Shown here piece by piece: positions 21,565 through 31,316 of a stretch of DNA of 64,000 nucleotides; position 1 is the stretch's first letter; every line of letters begins with the position of its first letter. The stretch comes from Rhynchopus sp. YZ270_cl-10 (lineage: Eukaryota; Euglenozoa; Diplonemea; Diplonemida; Diplonemidae), in the NCBI GenBank assembly GCA_964035575.1, contig OZ037858.1, positions 1,240,001-1,304,000 on the forward strand, written 5' to 3'. Position numbers and translations under genes: made by a program. Under the pieces are notes generated by a model. The model did not search any database. It worked only from the letters and a program-made list of their open reading frames with translations, and had not been told where the DNA came from.

Positions 21565-22329
21565 ATGGCCCCGTCGATCCCACAGATTGTGTGCATCGTG
21601 CTCATCTTCATCTCATGGATTGTGATGATGGCTGGAGTGGCAGCCTACCACGACGAGTCGAACCTTGACAGCAAGGACATGCGTCCCTACTGGTGGGGAG
21701 TGTGGTTCGAGTTCTTCCTCCTTGTGCTGAACGTTGTCGCCATGGTGATGGGTGCTGACCAGTGGTATGTGGTTCTCGTCTTCTTTGCCTCGATGGCCAG
21801 CGCCTACCTGATGCAGCATGCCGAGGTCTGGCTCCGCACGGAGGACAACTCTTCTGGAGACCTGAGCGACGCTGCTGCGTGCGCCGCCGCAGGAACCATC
21901 ATGGTGATCATCTCCAACTGGATTCTGATCATCCTTCTCGGAAACTCCCAGTTCCGTGGACAGGCCGCGGGCAAGGTATGCTACATTGTTCTGATTTTTG
22001 GACCCCGCGGATATGCGGAGAATAGGACGAGGATAGACCCGATAGGGCAAAAAGCTATTTTTTGTTTTTGTTAGGGTAACATCAGGTGGTACCCTCGGGG
22101 TGGACCTATCTTAGCCAATAATATTGAAATGAATAGCTCATTTGATACGCAGTGTTTATATTTTATGTGTACATGGCACTCTCTCTCACAAGATAATGCA
22201 TCTTAGGATACGTTTCAGTGCAGGACGTAGTGCGAGAATCTTTGCCTTCATTTTACAACTTTTCTTATTTCCCCTTATTCCCCCACACAGGCCGAGGCAG
22301 TCGGTGACGCCGTGGTGCCCACAGCATAA
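21565..22329 (+). CDS. Four-TM membrane protein, family copy 8
   Basis: 149 aa from join(21565..21975, 22291..22329). Mosaic of copy 1-like (AYHDESNLDSKDMRPYWW) and copy 2-like (QWYVVLVFFASM, LMQHAE, IISNW) stretches, suggesting gene conversion. The tail AEAVGDAVVPTA resembles copies 5 and 7. The intron (21976-22290, GTATGC...CCCACACAG) is 315 nt, six times the usual size; it includes short hairpin-prone stretches such as CCGC-GGATAT-GCGG but no recognisable RNA gene. Function unknown. Confidence 0.75.
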
Positions 22330-23255
22330 ACAGTATAAACAACAACGTGCTGACGACATTACTCAAACGATGATATATTATACTACGGCATGCATTCCCC
22401 CCCTATTCACAAAGCATATTTTTGAGTGAAAAAAAAGTTTCAGTAAACAGTTTTTTTTGCGTTCTGAGGGTTTCCTGACGGTGTAGCGCATTTTGCATTT
22501 TTTTTTGTTCGTTGCATGAGCACGACCGAGCTGTTTAGCACATTTCAATCAACTGCTCTTTTTATTTCGAGTAGCATGTATGGTGCTCTCGGCTCATTGA
22601 CTCTATCCTCTTTTTTTATTCCCGGAGATGACCAGCTTTCCTATCGGGGGTTTTTATTGACCCCCAGTTTGCTTTTTGTGATGGGTTTGGTGGGTTTTTG
22701 CGCAGTTCGACAGAATAATGTCGAAATGTGTTTTCCCTTCAATCCTTGATGAAAATAAGCCGTCTCTTCTTGCTCGAAAACGTTTTTTTTTTTTTTGTTT
22801 TGTTTGTTTTTTTTTTGAGGGGTCGCAATCGAAAGGAATTTGACATGAGTTTTCTTCTTATTTACTCCTTTCTTTGCCACGCAGTCCCTTTTGACGATCT
22901 CCTCCCCAAACATTTTGAAATATTTTTTTTTAGGAAATGCCAATCTCCATCATGAGGACCGGTTTCCCCTATTTTATAGATGATGTTGTTGTACACGAGA
23001 GACGTCACAGCCATCTTAGTTTTCTCCATTTAATGCTCAGTTTTTTGTTTTTTGTTTTTGCTACATTTTTTTTCCTTCCCCCAGCCTAGTATATCAATCT
23101 ATTGCTTGATTACAACGATTTCTCCTTTGTACAGTTTTTTGGTTGTTTTACAGCCTGGTATATAAAATGCTCCCATACCCTCTTCATTTTTTTTTTCTGT
23201 TTATCCTCTTTTTGGTTGTAGCTATTTTTACAGAGTTAACAAAAAAAGTAAAACA
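22330..23255. other. Intergenic spacer
   Basis: About 930 bp, very T-rich with several T-runs. No recurring motif or gene recognised on either strand. Confidence 0.4.
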
Positions 23256-23757
23256 ATGAATACAAGGCCTGCCTACATTGCGATTGTGTTGCTCATTAGC
23301 ATGAGCTGGGTGTGCATGCTGACCGGTGTTGCTGCGTACCAGAATGAGACGGATGCTTCCAACCGTTCAATGCGCCCTGTGTGGTGGGGTGTGTGGTTCG
23401 AGCTTGCCCTTGTCCTGCTATCCTTCACGGCGCTCTGCCTCGACACAGTGGTGCAATGCAACTTCATTCTCTGCTGCTTCGCTGCAATGACCAGTGCATA
23501 CCTCATGGCTCACGCTGAAATGTGGCTTACCATCATCGACGGCATCTCAGGCACAGCAGAAGACTGCGCCAAGGTGGCAGTCGGTGGTACCGTCAGCGTC
23601 ATCATCTCAAACTGGATGCTCATCCTTGCCCTCGGGTCCGGCTTTAGAGACGCGCTTGTTGGGGTATGATTTTTAAACGAGAGGTGTATCTTACAAACTC
23701 TTTAATATTGCAATTCAAAAAAAAAAAAACCCACAGCCGGTGAAAACGGTGCAGTAG
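23256..23757 (+). CDS. Four-TM membrane protein, divergent family copy 9
   Basis: 142 aa from join(23256..23663, 23737..23757). Four TM segments with the family anchors MRPVWWGVWFEL, TSAYLMAHAE and ISNWMLILALG; the GADQW and AAACAAAG blocks are replaced. The phase-0 intron is 73 nt (23664-23736, GTATGA...CCCACAG) at the family position, and contains AACGAGAGGTGTATCTTACA followed by AAC, a shortened relative of hairpin module Z. The tail exon is only PVKTVQ. Oldest-looking paralogue with copy 6; last member of the array. Confidence 0.75.
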
Positions 23758-24510
23758 TGAAGTTGTTTTGAAAATAAAAAACGTCGGATGAAGAAAACCC
23801 TGCTGGAAAGAAGAAGGAAAAAAAATCTAGAGCAAAGTTTCTTGAGGGGGAAAAAAAAATGTGTGTGTGTTGAAAGCAAATGCGGGTAGTTCCCTAAGAG
23901 TGGAGCCTTACCCAGTTGATGTGTGTTCGTGGCTCCGGTTATCTTTTTTAGTTATGTCTTTCCACCCCATAGCCCCAAACAAAGAAAATATACCAGCCAA
24001 AATGAGAGTGCTGCCGCTTAAGCCTTGTTGGGGACAATGACAGACCTGTCTAAACATGGGTACTGTCATTGTCAGTGTCACATAACGTTCGTTCGTCACG
24101 TTGCTTTTGGATTGACTTTTCCCCTTTGTGTGCAGTCATTTTTTATCACAAAACAAAACAAAAATCGTTTTGTGATAGGTACTGCTCATATTCCAGGTGC
24201 GTGCTCCTCTTTAACGAGCGGCTTCGTGTAGTGTATCCCAACATCTGTTAGGTCCCAGCTTCTCATTTGTCATTTGGCTTGAAATTTTGGCTTCGCATTT
24301 TCACATTTTTTTTTTTTGACCCTTTGACCTCAGCTGATATCAATGGATCTGCGTGAATCGTTAAAAGGGGTTTGTTCGTTCCCAAAAGGTGACGATTTCC
24401 CCCCTCTATTTATTGATTAATCACAGAGGTTTATGATGGGATGGTCTTGCCAAATGTTACCCCCTTCTTTAGTGTTGAAGTATGAGATGCTGATACTCTA
24501 TCTATTTTTA

Positions 24511-24539
24511 GGTGAACTAAGTACTGCGAGCTTATAAAC
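24511..24539 (+). repeat. Hairpin module Z, degenerate copy
   Basis: GGTGAACTAAGTACTGCGAG then CTTATAAAC followed by pyrimidines. The stem is eroded; start and tail blocks remain. Confidence 0.4.
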
Positions 24540-24616
24540 CTTTTTTCTTTTTTTTACACAAACGTACTGTGAAAACCATTTCAGTTCCGTGTTGAAGTAG
24601 AAGCAAAAAACAGAGA

Positions 24617-24680
24617 GTGGAGATTGCACAACTGTGGCAACACTACCGAGGCAACTACACTACTCCAACAATTTATCAAA
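24617..24680 (+). repeat. Dispersed motif V
   Basis: GAGTGGAGATTGCACAACTG, GGCAACACTACC and CACTACTCCAACAATTTAT. The reverse complement of the same sequence occurs at about 36240-36301 just before a gene start. It is the only clear recurring motif seen in both orientations. Confidence 0.5.
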
Positions 24681-24784
24681 AAAGCATAAAACCTTCCAAC
24701 ACCCCTCTCTGTTCAAGTATGCGGTTGCCGTCAGCAATAATAGGCATTTTGTATGGAGAGTCCTGGTTGCTTGAGTGTTTCTTT

Positions 24785-24826
24785 AAGGTGACTAAGCAAC
24801 GAGAGGCTTAGTATCATCTTATAAAC
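24785..24826 (+). repeat. Hairpin module Z, copy 2
   Basis: AAGGTGACTAAGC-AACGAGA-GGCTTAG, then TATCATCTTATAAAC and CTTTTCTTTCTTTTT-type pyrimidines with the next AG after TTCA at about 24868. Stem CTAAGC/GCTTAG intact. Confidence 0.6.
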
Positions 24827-25403
24827 TTTTCTTTCTTTTTCCCCTTCCCTTTTGTTGTCATTCAAGCGTCATGCTTAAATGTCTCCTTTTTTTGATGCGA
24901 AAATATAAAAAAATGCAATGAAATCTGCCTCGCCTTGTGAAAGCGAGTCCCTTTCCCCCTCTCTTCTTGAAAGCAAAAATAGTTGGGACCCACATCCACA
25001 CCAAAACCTTTTTTTGATAATGTGCTTGCGTCCTTTGAGATGTCTGTACGTTGTCAAATTTACTGTCAAAAATTTCAACGTTTTGTACAACGGATGTGTT
25101 CTTCTCATCAATTTGCACCAAGTTTTTTTTGGAGAGTATTTTAGGCTGTGTCAACTTGTCCTCTGCAGTCATCAAGAAAAAAAAATGTGATGCGTGTCCC
25201 TCACCCCTAGTAGTTTTGGTTTGCTCATCTCAAACCGTTTGTATATGGTACTTCAGAATTTTTCAGAACTAAAAACAAGAAACAAAAAAACCCCTGTTTT
25301 TCATGCTAGTTTGTGCGGTATTATGTCAAAAAAAGTTTTTGTATGGATGTGTGCGCATGTGGTCAACCTTTTCCCCCGTTGTAAATTCTTGCAAAAAATA
25401 ATG

Positions 25404-25447
25404 CAGTAGAGCGCATCCTCGGGTGTCTACACTCCAAGTTTTCAAAA
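25404..25447 (+). repeat. Dispersed motif Y, copy 3
   Basis: CAGTAGAGCGCATCCTCGGG, TGTCTACACT, CCAAGTTTTCAAAA. Lacks the AATACAA block of the other two copies. Lies 18 bp before the MITE at 25466. Confidence 0.4.
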
Positions 25448-25465
25448 TGCAGATCTAATCCAGAC

Positions 25466-25593
25466 CCACCTGATTTTTACCTCGCGTATTGGATCGGACA
25501 GGACACGTACAGGTGAGTTTTCGGTCTTTCTTCGGCCCTCTACGGTCCTACACGCACCTATACGCACCTATACGCGGGGTAAAAATCAGGTGG
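25466..25593. mobile_element. 128-bp MITE with 23-bp inverted repeats
   Basis: Left end CCACCTGATTTTTACCTCGC and right end whose reverse complement begins CCACCTGATTTTTACCCCGC; 22 of 23 bases match. Immediately outside, CAGAC occurs on both sides (25461-25465 and 25594-25598), a 5-bp target-site duplication. The interior contains a CTATACGCAC direct repeat. Noncoding, so a non-autonomous DNA transposon; the family mobilising it is not in the window. Confidence 0.75.
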
Positions 25594-26496
25594 CAGACAT
25601 CTGGAACTATGGGGTGTGTGGTGTATAGTCGTTTTTGTTAATACCTTGTGTCTCGTGAGATATGTTTACTGTCAACTGCGCTCATTTAAAAAAAAAAAAA
25701 GATCTCACGTAGAGCATAAGGGTAAAAGCTTGCTCGATACAATTGATTGTGCCTCCCTTCGCGCACCTCTCTTGTTCTCCGCTTTTCCCTCCTCCTCCTC
25801 CTCCCCTTTCCCCCTCCTTGGCATTAGGAGGGGGACGCAGAGGTGTCACACCTTTGCGTCGAAGAATTGTAAAACAAAGAAAACACTATTTTTTTCCCCC
25901 ATCATTCCACCCCCTAGAGCGATGCAATGTGATATGTTGCTTCCATAACTCCACCACGGTCTAGTCAGGGGGACGACTAGTAGCACGACTAGCCGAAATG
26001 ACTAGTGTTTTACGACTAGTGTACACTAGTAGCACGACTAGTACCCACTAGTCGTACGACTAGTGTACTGGTAGTGCTACAGGTATATTCCAAGTGAAAT
26101 CACAGTACAAAGGCTTCTTGTGAAGTCCCTGCAGACAGATTGTGGACAAAAACAAAATTATTTACAAAACTTATACAAACCGGGGGTTTGATACTAATGC
26201 TTGACTGGTGTGATTACCCTACTCCGGGGCTTCGAGACCTGGCAACCGCACACGTACCCTCAGGTTGTGTGCGAGTGATTTTGCTGACCAAAACATAAAA
26301 GTAACGATGGTGCTCCGGGGAGGGTCGATATTGACAGGTCGCTGACAGGTCGTTCCCATAAGGGGGGGTCATTTTTTAACGGCCCTCAGCGATTTTTTGG
26401 TGGGACACACACACAGACACACGGTGGCCCATACGGCCCTCAGGGTACAACGACTGAAGTAACGGGTGTTACATGTGGTATTACATGTAACTTTTG

Positions 26497-26536
26497 TTAC
26501 ATGTAGTACATGTAATATAACATGTACTACATGTAA
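26497..26536. repeat. Perfect 17-bp palindromic stem
   Basis: TTACATGTAGTACATGT and its exact reverse complement ACATGTACTACATGTAA around a 6-nt centre; further TTACATGT copies flank it. Inside the foldback-like element. Confidence 0.65.
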
Positions 26537-26722
26537 GTTACATGTGGTACAGGTGGCGAAATCAGGTAGTGGTACAATGGTTTTGGGGGTGGTTCTGGAC
26601 AGCTTTGCGCTGATTTCTGGTGAGACCTAAAAAATCCTCAAAAATCGTCGTGAAATTTATGGGGGTTCTGGTTTCACCGTCGTGTATTTGGGTGCCCCCC
26701 AAAGGGTCCGTTGCACCACAAC

Positions 26723-26848
26723 GACTAGTTACATGACAAGACTAAACAATGACAAGACCCCTGTCAAATGACAAGGCCTAACGCCACTCATTACATACAG
26801 GGGTCTTGTCGTTAGTTAGTCTTATCTGCACCTTGTCATATGACTAGT
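26723..26848. repeat. Imperfect nested inverted repeat
   Basis: Arms start with ACTAGT and TACATGACAAG / TATGACAAG, and meet around GACAAGACCCCTGT (left) and ACAGGGGTCTTGTC (right). It looks like a small MITE inside the larger element, or an internal foldback arm. Confidence 0.5.
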
Positions 26849-27200
26849 CATAGGTGGTAACTGGGACGTGGTGGTCCATGGGCCATCGCGCACACTCACG
26901 GTTTTTGGCAATTGCTGGGGGGAATGGGATATACTCCGTACATGGATACCCACACAGAATACACGGTTACCCAGACATCTGTCACGCAATCACTGATTCA
27001 CTTCACACAGGTCGGGCAGACGTTGCCTGCTCATCCTCTTTTTCCTGTCTGCTATCGATTCCAGGTTCAGACGTTTAGTCAAAATGCTTTGGGTGATGAC
27101 TCCTTTTGGGATACACAAAACCACACAAAGCGCGATCAACGTGTCGAAATCAGCAGCGTCACACAGCCCTGAGCCCCTCGAAGCTGGGGGTGATTTCTAC

Positions 27201-27256
27201 TTGCCGCTTCACAGCTGGTCTGTGAACACATTCACATACCAGCTGTGAAGCGGCAA
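27201..27256. repeat. Long near-perfect hairpin
   Basis: TTGCCGCTTCACAGCTGGT (27201-27219) pairs exactly with ACCAGCTGTGAAGCGGCAA (27238-27256). After one mismatch an inner TGTGAA/TTCACA stem closes on a 4-nt loop. In all 25 of 26 pairs form. Either a recombination product or a structured RNA. Confidence 0.65.
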
Positions 27257-27296
27257 AGAGTCGTTCAAGCTGGGATGCACAAGATAGAACGTGATG

Positions 27297-27346
27297 TGGT
27301 GTACCTGTGTACCTGTGTACCTGTGTACCTGTGTACCTGTGTACCT
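27297..27346. repeat. Octamer tandem repeat (GTGTACCT)6
   Basis: About six exact copies of GTGTACCT inside the foldback-like element. Confidence 0.8.
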
Positions 27347-28350
27347 GAAAAAATGGCAAAGTACTATTTAAAAATGACCCTCCCCCCCGATATTGACAGG
27401 TCGTTGACTGATTTCCCATAGCACCAAACGACCAACAAATAAAAGCTACTTTCTAGGGTTGAGGATGGCCTCCGTCCATACCGATTAAGTACAAAGCCTT
27501 CGGGCGACATTGTGTACAGATCCTACCTCGGTAGGTGATTGTCGATATAACAAAAAGCAAAATGATTTCCTAAAGCAAACTGACGGTGTTGACTTGGCAG
27601 TCAGACACAGGCCCCCTGGACAAGTCAGGACAGTGGCACGTGGGCACCACACCGCAACCCGGAGGAAAGGAAATGTGATGCACCACCACCTGCACGCGGG
27701 TGCCACAAACATCCAGAGTGGGAAAGCCTCCAAGGTGGTCATGGCATATTTTGTTGCGTATTACACACAGTACACACTGTTGCGTGTCATAATGGGCAAA
27801 CAGTCCCCGCTCTGTTTTGTGGGAGGCTCCGCATGCATGACATTCATATTCCGGGTGTACTCTTGGGGAGGTGCGACGTTAGTCTCGGTGGGAGGTGTTT
27901 CGCCAGAGCACCCTGGGACTTCCCAACGACTTGCCTCGCACACGCAAATTTTCAATGTTTGTTGTGGCTTTTGCTTGGGATCTGGGTGTGATTGGGGTGG
28001 GAGGGGGTGCGAATCGAGAGCTAGAGTTGCGTGGTAGCTACGTGGAGGATCTTGTGATCACTGTGTATCAAACCCCTCAGTTTGTATAAGTTTTGTAGCC
28101 TGTATCCCTACCAGTTTACTGGTAGCACTACCAGTAGACTAGTCGTACGACTAGTAGACTAGTAGTACGACTAGTCGTACGACTAGTACCACTAGTCGTG
28201 CTACTAGTGGCACTAGTAGTGGTTTACACTAGTCGTTACGACTAGTAGTGGCACTAGTCGTCCCCCTGACTAGACCGTGGTGTCAAAAATCACCCCTCCC
28301 CTCCCCTCCCCTTCGGCACTTCCTTTTTATAGCAGGAATGGGGCGTTTGG

Positions 28351-29709
28351 ATGAAGCATTCAAGGATATGCTTACGTCATTGGGCTTGGTCGAGAGCTGA
28401 CGGGCCTTCGGAAACCCGCGACCGGGGTGTTGTGAACACTCATTTAAAGGAGGATCTTTCGCCATCACAGTTTCAATTGTCAGACGCCCCGATGTGCGCT
28501 GTGCTGTCAGACTATGCTGCATCGCTGAGACGGTCTGATTCGTTGGCGTGGTCCAAATATATCAAAAAATTTAAAACGAGCGAAAGAGAAGGGCACCAAA
28601 TGGGGCGCCGCTGCTATGCACACTTTCTACAGATGATGATACAGTATCGGAGGACGAATATTGCAGAGGCTATCTACAGTGATCTGAGGCATGGTGGCAA
28701 ACACTTTCCTGCTGCGCTTCGACACCACAACCTGATGCTTGGGATGTACGCTGACATGAAGGATGAGGATGGACAACGTGCCGTTCTGGAGCGTATGGAT
28801 GCGAGTGGTGTGGAATGCAACATCTTCTCATTCACCTCTATTGTGAAGTGCCAGGGCAAGCTTGGGAAGCATGATGGTGTCATGGATTGCTTTGAGGAGG
28901 TGTTGCGAAGAGGGGTGAAGATAGATTATATGTTTGCAATACACGTTGTGTCGTATATTCCACCGCGTATGACGCCCGCTGTCGTCGCGCGACTGAAGGC
29001 CGCAGGAATGGACCTCGCGGAGAGAGATGCCATCGGTCTTGCCTCCGCCCTCATCACATCGTGCTCGCTTGTTAACAACGATGTGCTCGCGGAAAAGCTC
29101 TTCTTCTCTTGCACCCACAACCTCCGCACCAACATGCTCTGCAGAAGAATGCTTCACTGCTACTGCAGCACCCTAAACTATTCTGCCGCTTTCACCCTCA
29201 TCTCTGACCATCCTAAAATCATTAAGGCAAAAGAAATTGGGATTTGCATGGGGCTCTTTGTACAGGCCGCGCAAAAGCATTGTGAAGATGAAACTAAATT
29301 GAATGATATAATCAGGATGGCGGAGACTGTATCGGGTGTGTCCAAAACGGATACTGCAGTGAGGTTGCATTTTGGTGTCAGCAACGCATTAATTCAAATA
29401 GCAGTTACCGCGAAAAGAACGGAGCTTGCAGGGAAGTATGCTGGTATTCACCGTCTCTCTAACCTGAGGTTCACTCCTGAGCTTGTCAACGCGCTCAACT
29501 CATTGGGCATCAAATCACCAAAGCTCTTCGAAACCTCGGAAACTCACTACAACCAATGCGGAGCAGTCTGGTCCCTCAATAAACCAGAGAGGAAGAAGCC
29601 CACAAAGCTTCATAAACCCACCCCACTTACACAAATGCCAGGGCAGAGAAAAGAAGAGAACTCCCCACCTGATGGAGGGGAGAAGAAGGAGAAGGAGAAA
29701 GGGGAATGA
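28351..29709 (+). CDS. Pentatricopeptide-repeat (PPR) protein
   Basis: Up to 452 aa. The central region shows PPR helices: HNLMLGMYADMKDEDGQRAV followed by LERMDASGVECNIFSFTSIV, then CFEEVLRRGVKIDYMFAIHV; the rest is helical with less regular repeats and the C-terminus is Lys/Pro-rich and disordered. PPR proteins bind RNA, usually in mitochondria or related organelles; no targeting peptide is obvious. The start is uncertain. ATG 28351 gives an atypical N-terminus; 28492 is another in-frame ATG. A different possibility is ATG 28338 (MGRLDEAFKDMLTSLGL) joined in phase 0 through an 82-nt intron 28389-28470 ending CATCACAG, but its donor GTCGAG is unlike the GTATGN used elsewhere. Confidence 0.65.
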   Translation: MKHSRICLRHWAWSRADGPSETRDRGVVNTHLKEDLSPSQFQLSDAPMCAVLSDYAASLRRSDSLAWSKYIKKFKTSEREGHQMGRRCYAHFLQMMIQYRRTNIAEAIYSDLRHGGKHFPAALRHHNLMLGMYADMKDEDGQRAVLERMDASGVECNIFSFTSIVKCQGKLGKHDGVMDCFEEVLRRGVKIDYMFAIHVVSYIPPRMTPAVVARLKAAGMDLAERDAIGLASALITSCSLVNNDVLAEKLFFSCTHNLRTNMLCRRMLHCYCSTLNYSAAFTLISDHPKIIKAKEIGICMGLFVQAAQKHCEDETKLNDIIRMAETVSGVSKTDTAVRLHFGVSNALIQIAVTAKRTELAGKYAGIHRLSNLRFTPELVNALNSLGIKSPKLFETSETHYNQCGAVWSLNKPERKKPTKLHKPTPLTQMPGQRKEENSPPDGGEKKEKEKGE

Positions 29710-30323
29710 GAACAGTGCGCGCTTTTCACATAAAAGGTCCCTCATGGAGGTGGTGTGATGTTATGTGCGTCGAGAGAGGGGATAAAGCGATGGGCTGAGG
29801 TTCATCGTCCAACTTTTTTTGTTCCAGGGATGTGTCTTTCTTGAATTTTGAAATTATGTGATCGCCTCCCCCAATCGGGTTGGAGAAATAGCTGTGTGTC
29901 GTACAGTTTTTCTGTCAACAACTTCCCAGCAACACTCTGGGGGTTCGGATAACCCATGGGGGGTGTCAAATGCCTGCGTAGCATTTGCACTCTCAACTTC
30001 ACTTTTTTTTTTGGCTAATCACAAAGAGGATGAGGTTCATGTTACGTCCTCTTTTTTCCCCTTCTTCTTTTGCATGAACATAGCACGTTTCAGCTACACT
30101 CTGTATCTCTTTTTACCTCTCTTTTGTCTCTGTATCTCGTCACTTCCTATAGATCTCAGACGAGCTCTTCGATACCCCTGCCCTCAGCCCAAAATGCAAC
30201 GCCTTTCAAAACGCCCCCCTCCCTTCCCACATTTTTAGATTGTCAATCTGATGCACACCTGCACACCAAAACCTCTGTATTATCCCACCACAAAATCATA
30301 CGACAATCCAACAGAACTACACA
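29710..30323. other. Intergenic spacer
   Basis: About 610 bp with no recognised motif or gene; pyrimidine-rich before the next ATG. Confidence 0.4.
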
Positions 30324-31316
30324 ATGAGTGAACAAAAGCCTAAAAAGGCGAAAAAGCCTAAGAAAGAGGCTCCGAAGCGTGCACAGCCTTTGAAGCAGGA
30401 ACCTACCGATGTGGCGAAGGCGCGTGCAAAGAATAAACGCGACCCGAACGACCCGATGAACAAAGAACCCACGGACGCACGCCTGCTAGAGAAGATGACG
30501 AAGGAGCAGCTCCTCGAGGAAGTCCTCCAGGAACGTCAACGCCGTGTGCATTGGGAGAAGAAGAAGAAGGCGAACCTAGCCGCAAAGTCACGTCTTGAGA
30601 AGATGACACTCTACTCAGCAAGCATCGACAAAAAGCTGAACGAACTGCAAACCGAGAGTGAATTCCTCGAGGTCGAGAAGGAGGTCATCGCCGGCGAATT
30701 TGAAGCCCAAAAAGCAGCACAACAGGACGACTTCTGCCAGAAGGTCTGCGACCTGGAGCGGCAGATGGACAACAAAGAGATTCAATGGTACATACAGTCC
30801 TGCGAGATGCGCGACGACGACGTCGTTGCTGCCAACGAACACCTTCTTAAAGAGGACGAAGTGCTTGACAACATCGACGAAATCAAACGGGTCATGGAAG
30901 TACGCATGGCTCGACTCAAAGCAGAGAAGCAGGGATACCAACGAAAAACCAAAATTGAGTTGATCCACAAGGACCGCATAGAAGCCCTCAAGGAACAGCT
31001 CCGAGAACGCAAACATTTCACCGACTACGGCGGCAGCTCGCACGGCAACACCTCTCTCTCACACAAAGCCAAACACCCCCCCTCCGCGCACTTCAGTCAC
31101 GACGCCCCCTCCGAAGCCTCCACACCTTCAAGAAAACACTCTCGACACAGCTCTCTCGGCAGAAAGCCAAGCCACACAGTACAAAACCACCCAAAGGAGC
31201 CAAAGAAGAAGAGCAAACAGGCCGGCGTGATAGATGAATTATATCAACAAATGTTCCCAGATGAGCCAGGTGGCAAGCAATCCCGGCAATCCCGGAATAA
31301 CCCTGTCACACTGTAA
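30324..31316 (+). CDS. Basic coiled-coil protein, unknown function
   Basis: 330 aa, single exon, start context ACACAATG. The N-terminus is a Lys-rich disordered tail (KPKKAKKPKKEAPKRA). Residues about 55-240 are a long, highly charged coiled coil (LLEKMTKEQLLEEVLQERQR, then ESEFLEVEKEVIAGEFEAQK). The C-terminus is Ser/His/Lys-rich and disordered. The layout resembles coiled-coil proteins of cilia or the cytoskeleton, but no specific family is recognised. Confidence 0.7.
   Translation: MSEQKPKKAKKPKKEAPKRAQPLKQEPTDVAKARAKNKRDPNDPMNKEPTDARLLEKMTKEQLLEEVLQERQRRVHWEKKKKANLAAKSRLEKMTLYSASIDKKLNELQTESEFLEVEKEVIAGEFEAQKAAQQDDFCQKVCDLERQMDNKEIQWYIQSCEMRDDDVVAANEHLLKEDEVLDNIDEIKRVMEVRMARLKAEKQGYQRKTKIELIHKDRIEALKEQLRERKHFTDYGGSSHGNTSLSHKAKHPPSAHFSHDAPSEASTPSRKHSRHSSLGRKPSHTVQNHPKEPKKKSKQAGVIDELYQQMFPDEPGGKQSRQSRNNPVTL

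Larger units (their letters stand above)
23758..25465. other. Gene-free region with hairpins and repeat fragments
   Basis: Two perfect 11-bp hairpins: GACAATGACAG (24033-24043) / CTGTCATTGTC (24063-24073), and TATCACAAAAC / GTTTTGTGATA (about 24145-24178). Z variants lie at 24511-24539 and 24785-24826, motif V at 24617-24680, motif W at 24861-25015 and motif Y copy 3 at 25404-25447. Short open frames here show no family resemblance. Confidence 0.5.
25952..28282. mobile_element. Foldback-like element with long CTAGT-rich inverted ends
   Basis: The ends are inverted copies: CACCACGGTCTAGTCAGGGG reads inward from both 25952 and 28282. The arms (about 25952-26081 and 28110-28282) are built of short palindromes such as CTAGTCGTACGACTAG. 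Inner arms match again around 26155-26200 and 28060-28095 (CAAAACTTATACAAAC, GGGGTTTGATAC). The interior is a patchwork of palindromes and repeats: 26497-26536, 26723-26848, 27201-27256, an octamer tandem at 27297-27346, a copy of repeat R, and two GATATTGACAGGTCG segments. No transposase is recognised; the longest inner frame (27510-28037) looks noncoding. No clear target duplication (at most TC). It ends 56 bp before the first ATG of the PPR region. Confidence 0.65.

Noticed and set aside
21976-22074. Copy 8 ending in the frame that continues into its intron
   Set aside because: The intron has proper donor and acceptor at the family position, and the exon after it restores the conserved AE-VG-AV tail.
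25952-26081. CRISPR-like array of CTAGT repeats
   Set aside because: Repeats are short palindromes without uniform spacers, in a eukaryotic genome, and the whole block is mirrored at the other end as an inverted arm.
27510-28037. 175-codon frame inside the foldback-like element as a transposase
   Set aside because: No transposase motifs, irregular composition, no start context, and it overlaps repeat-derived sequence.
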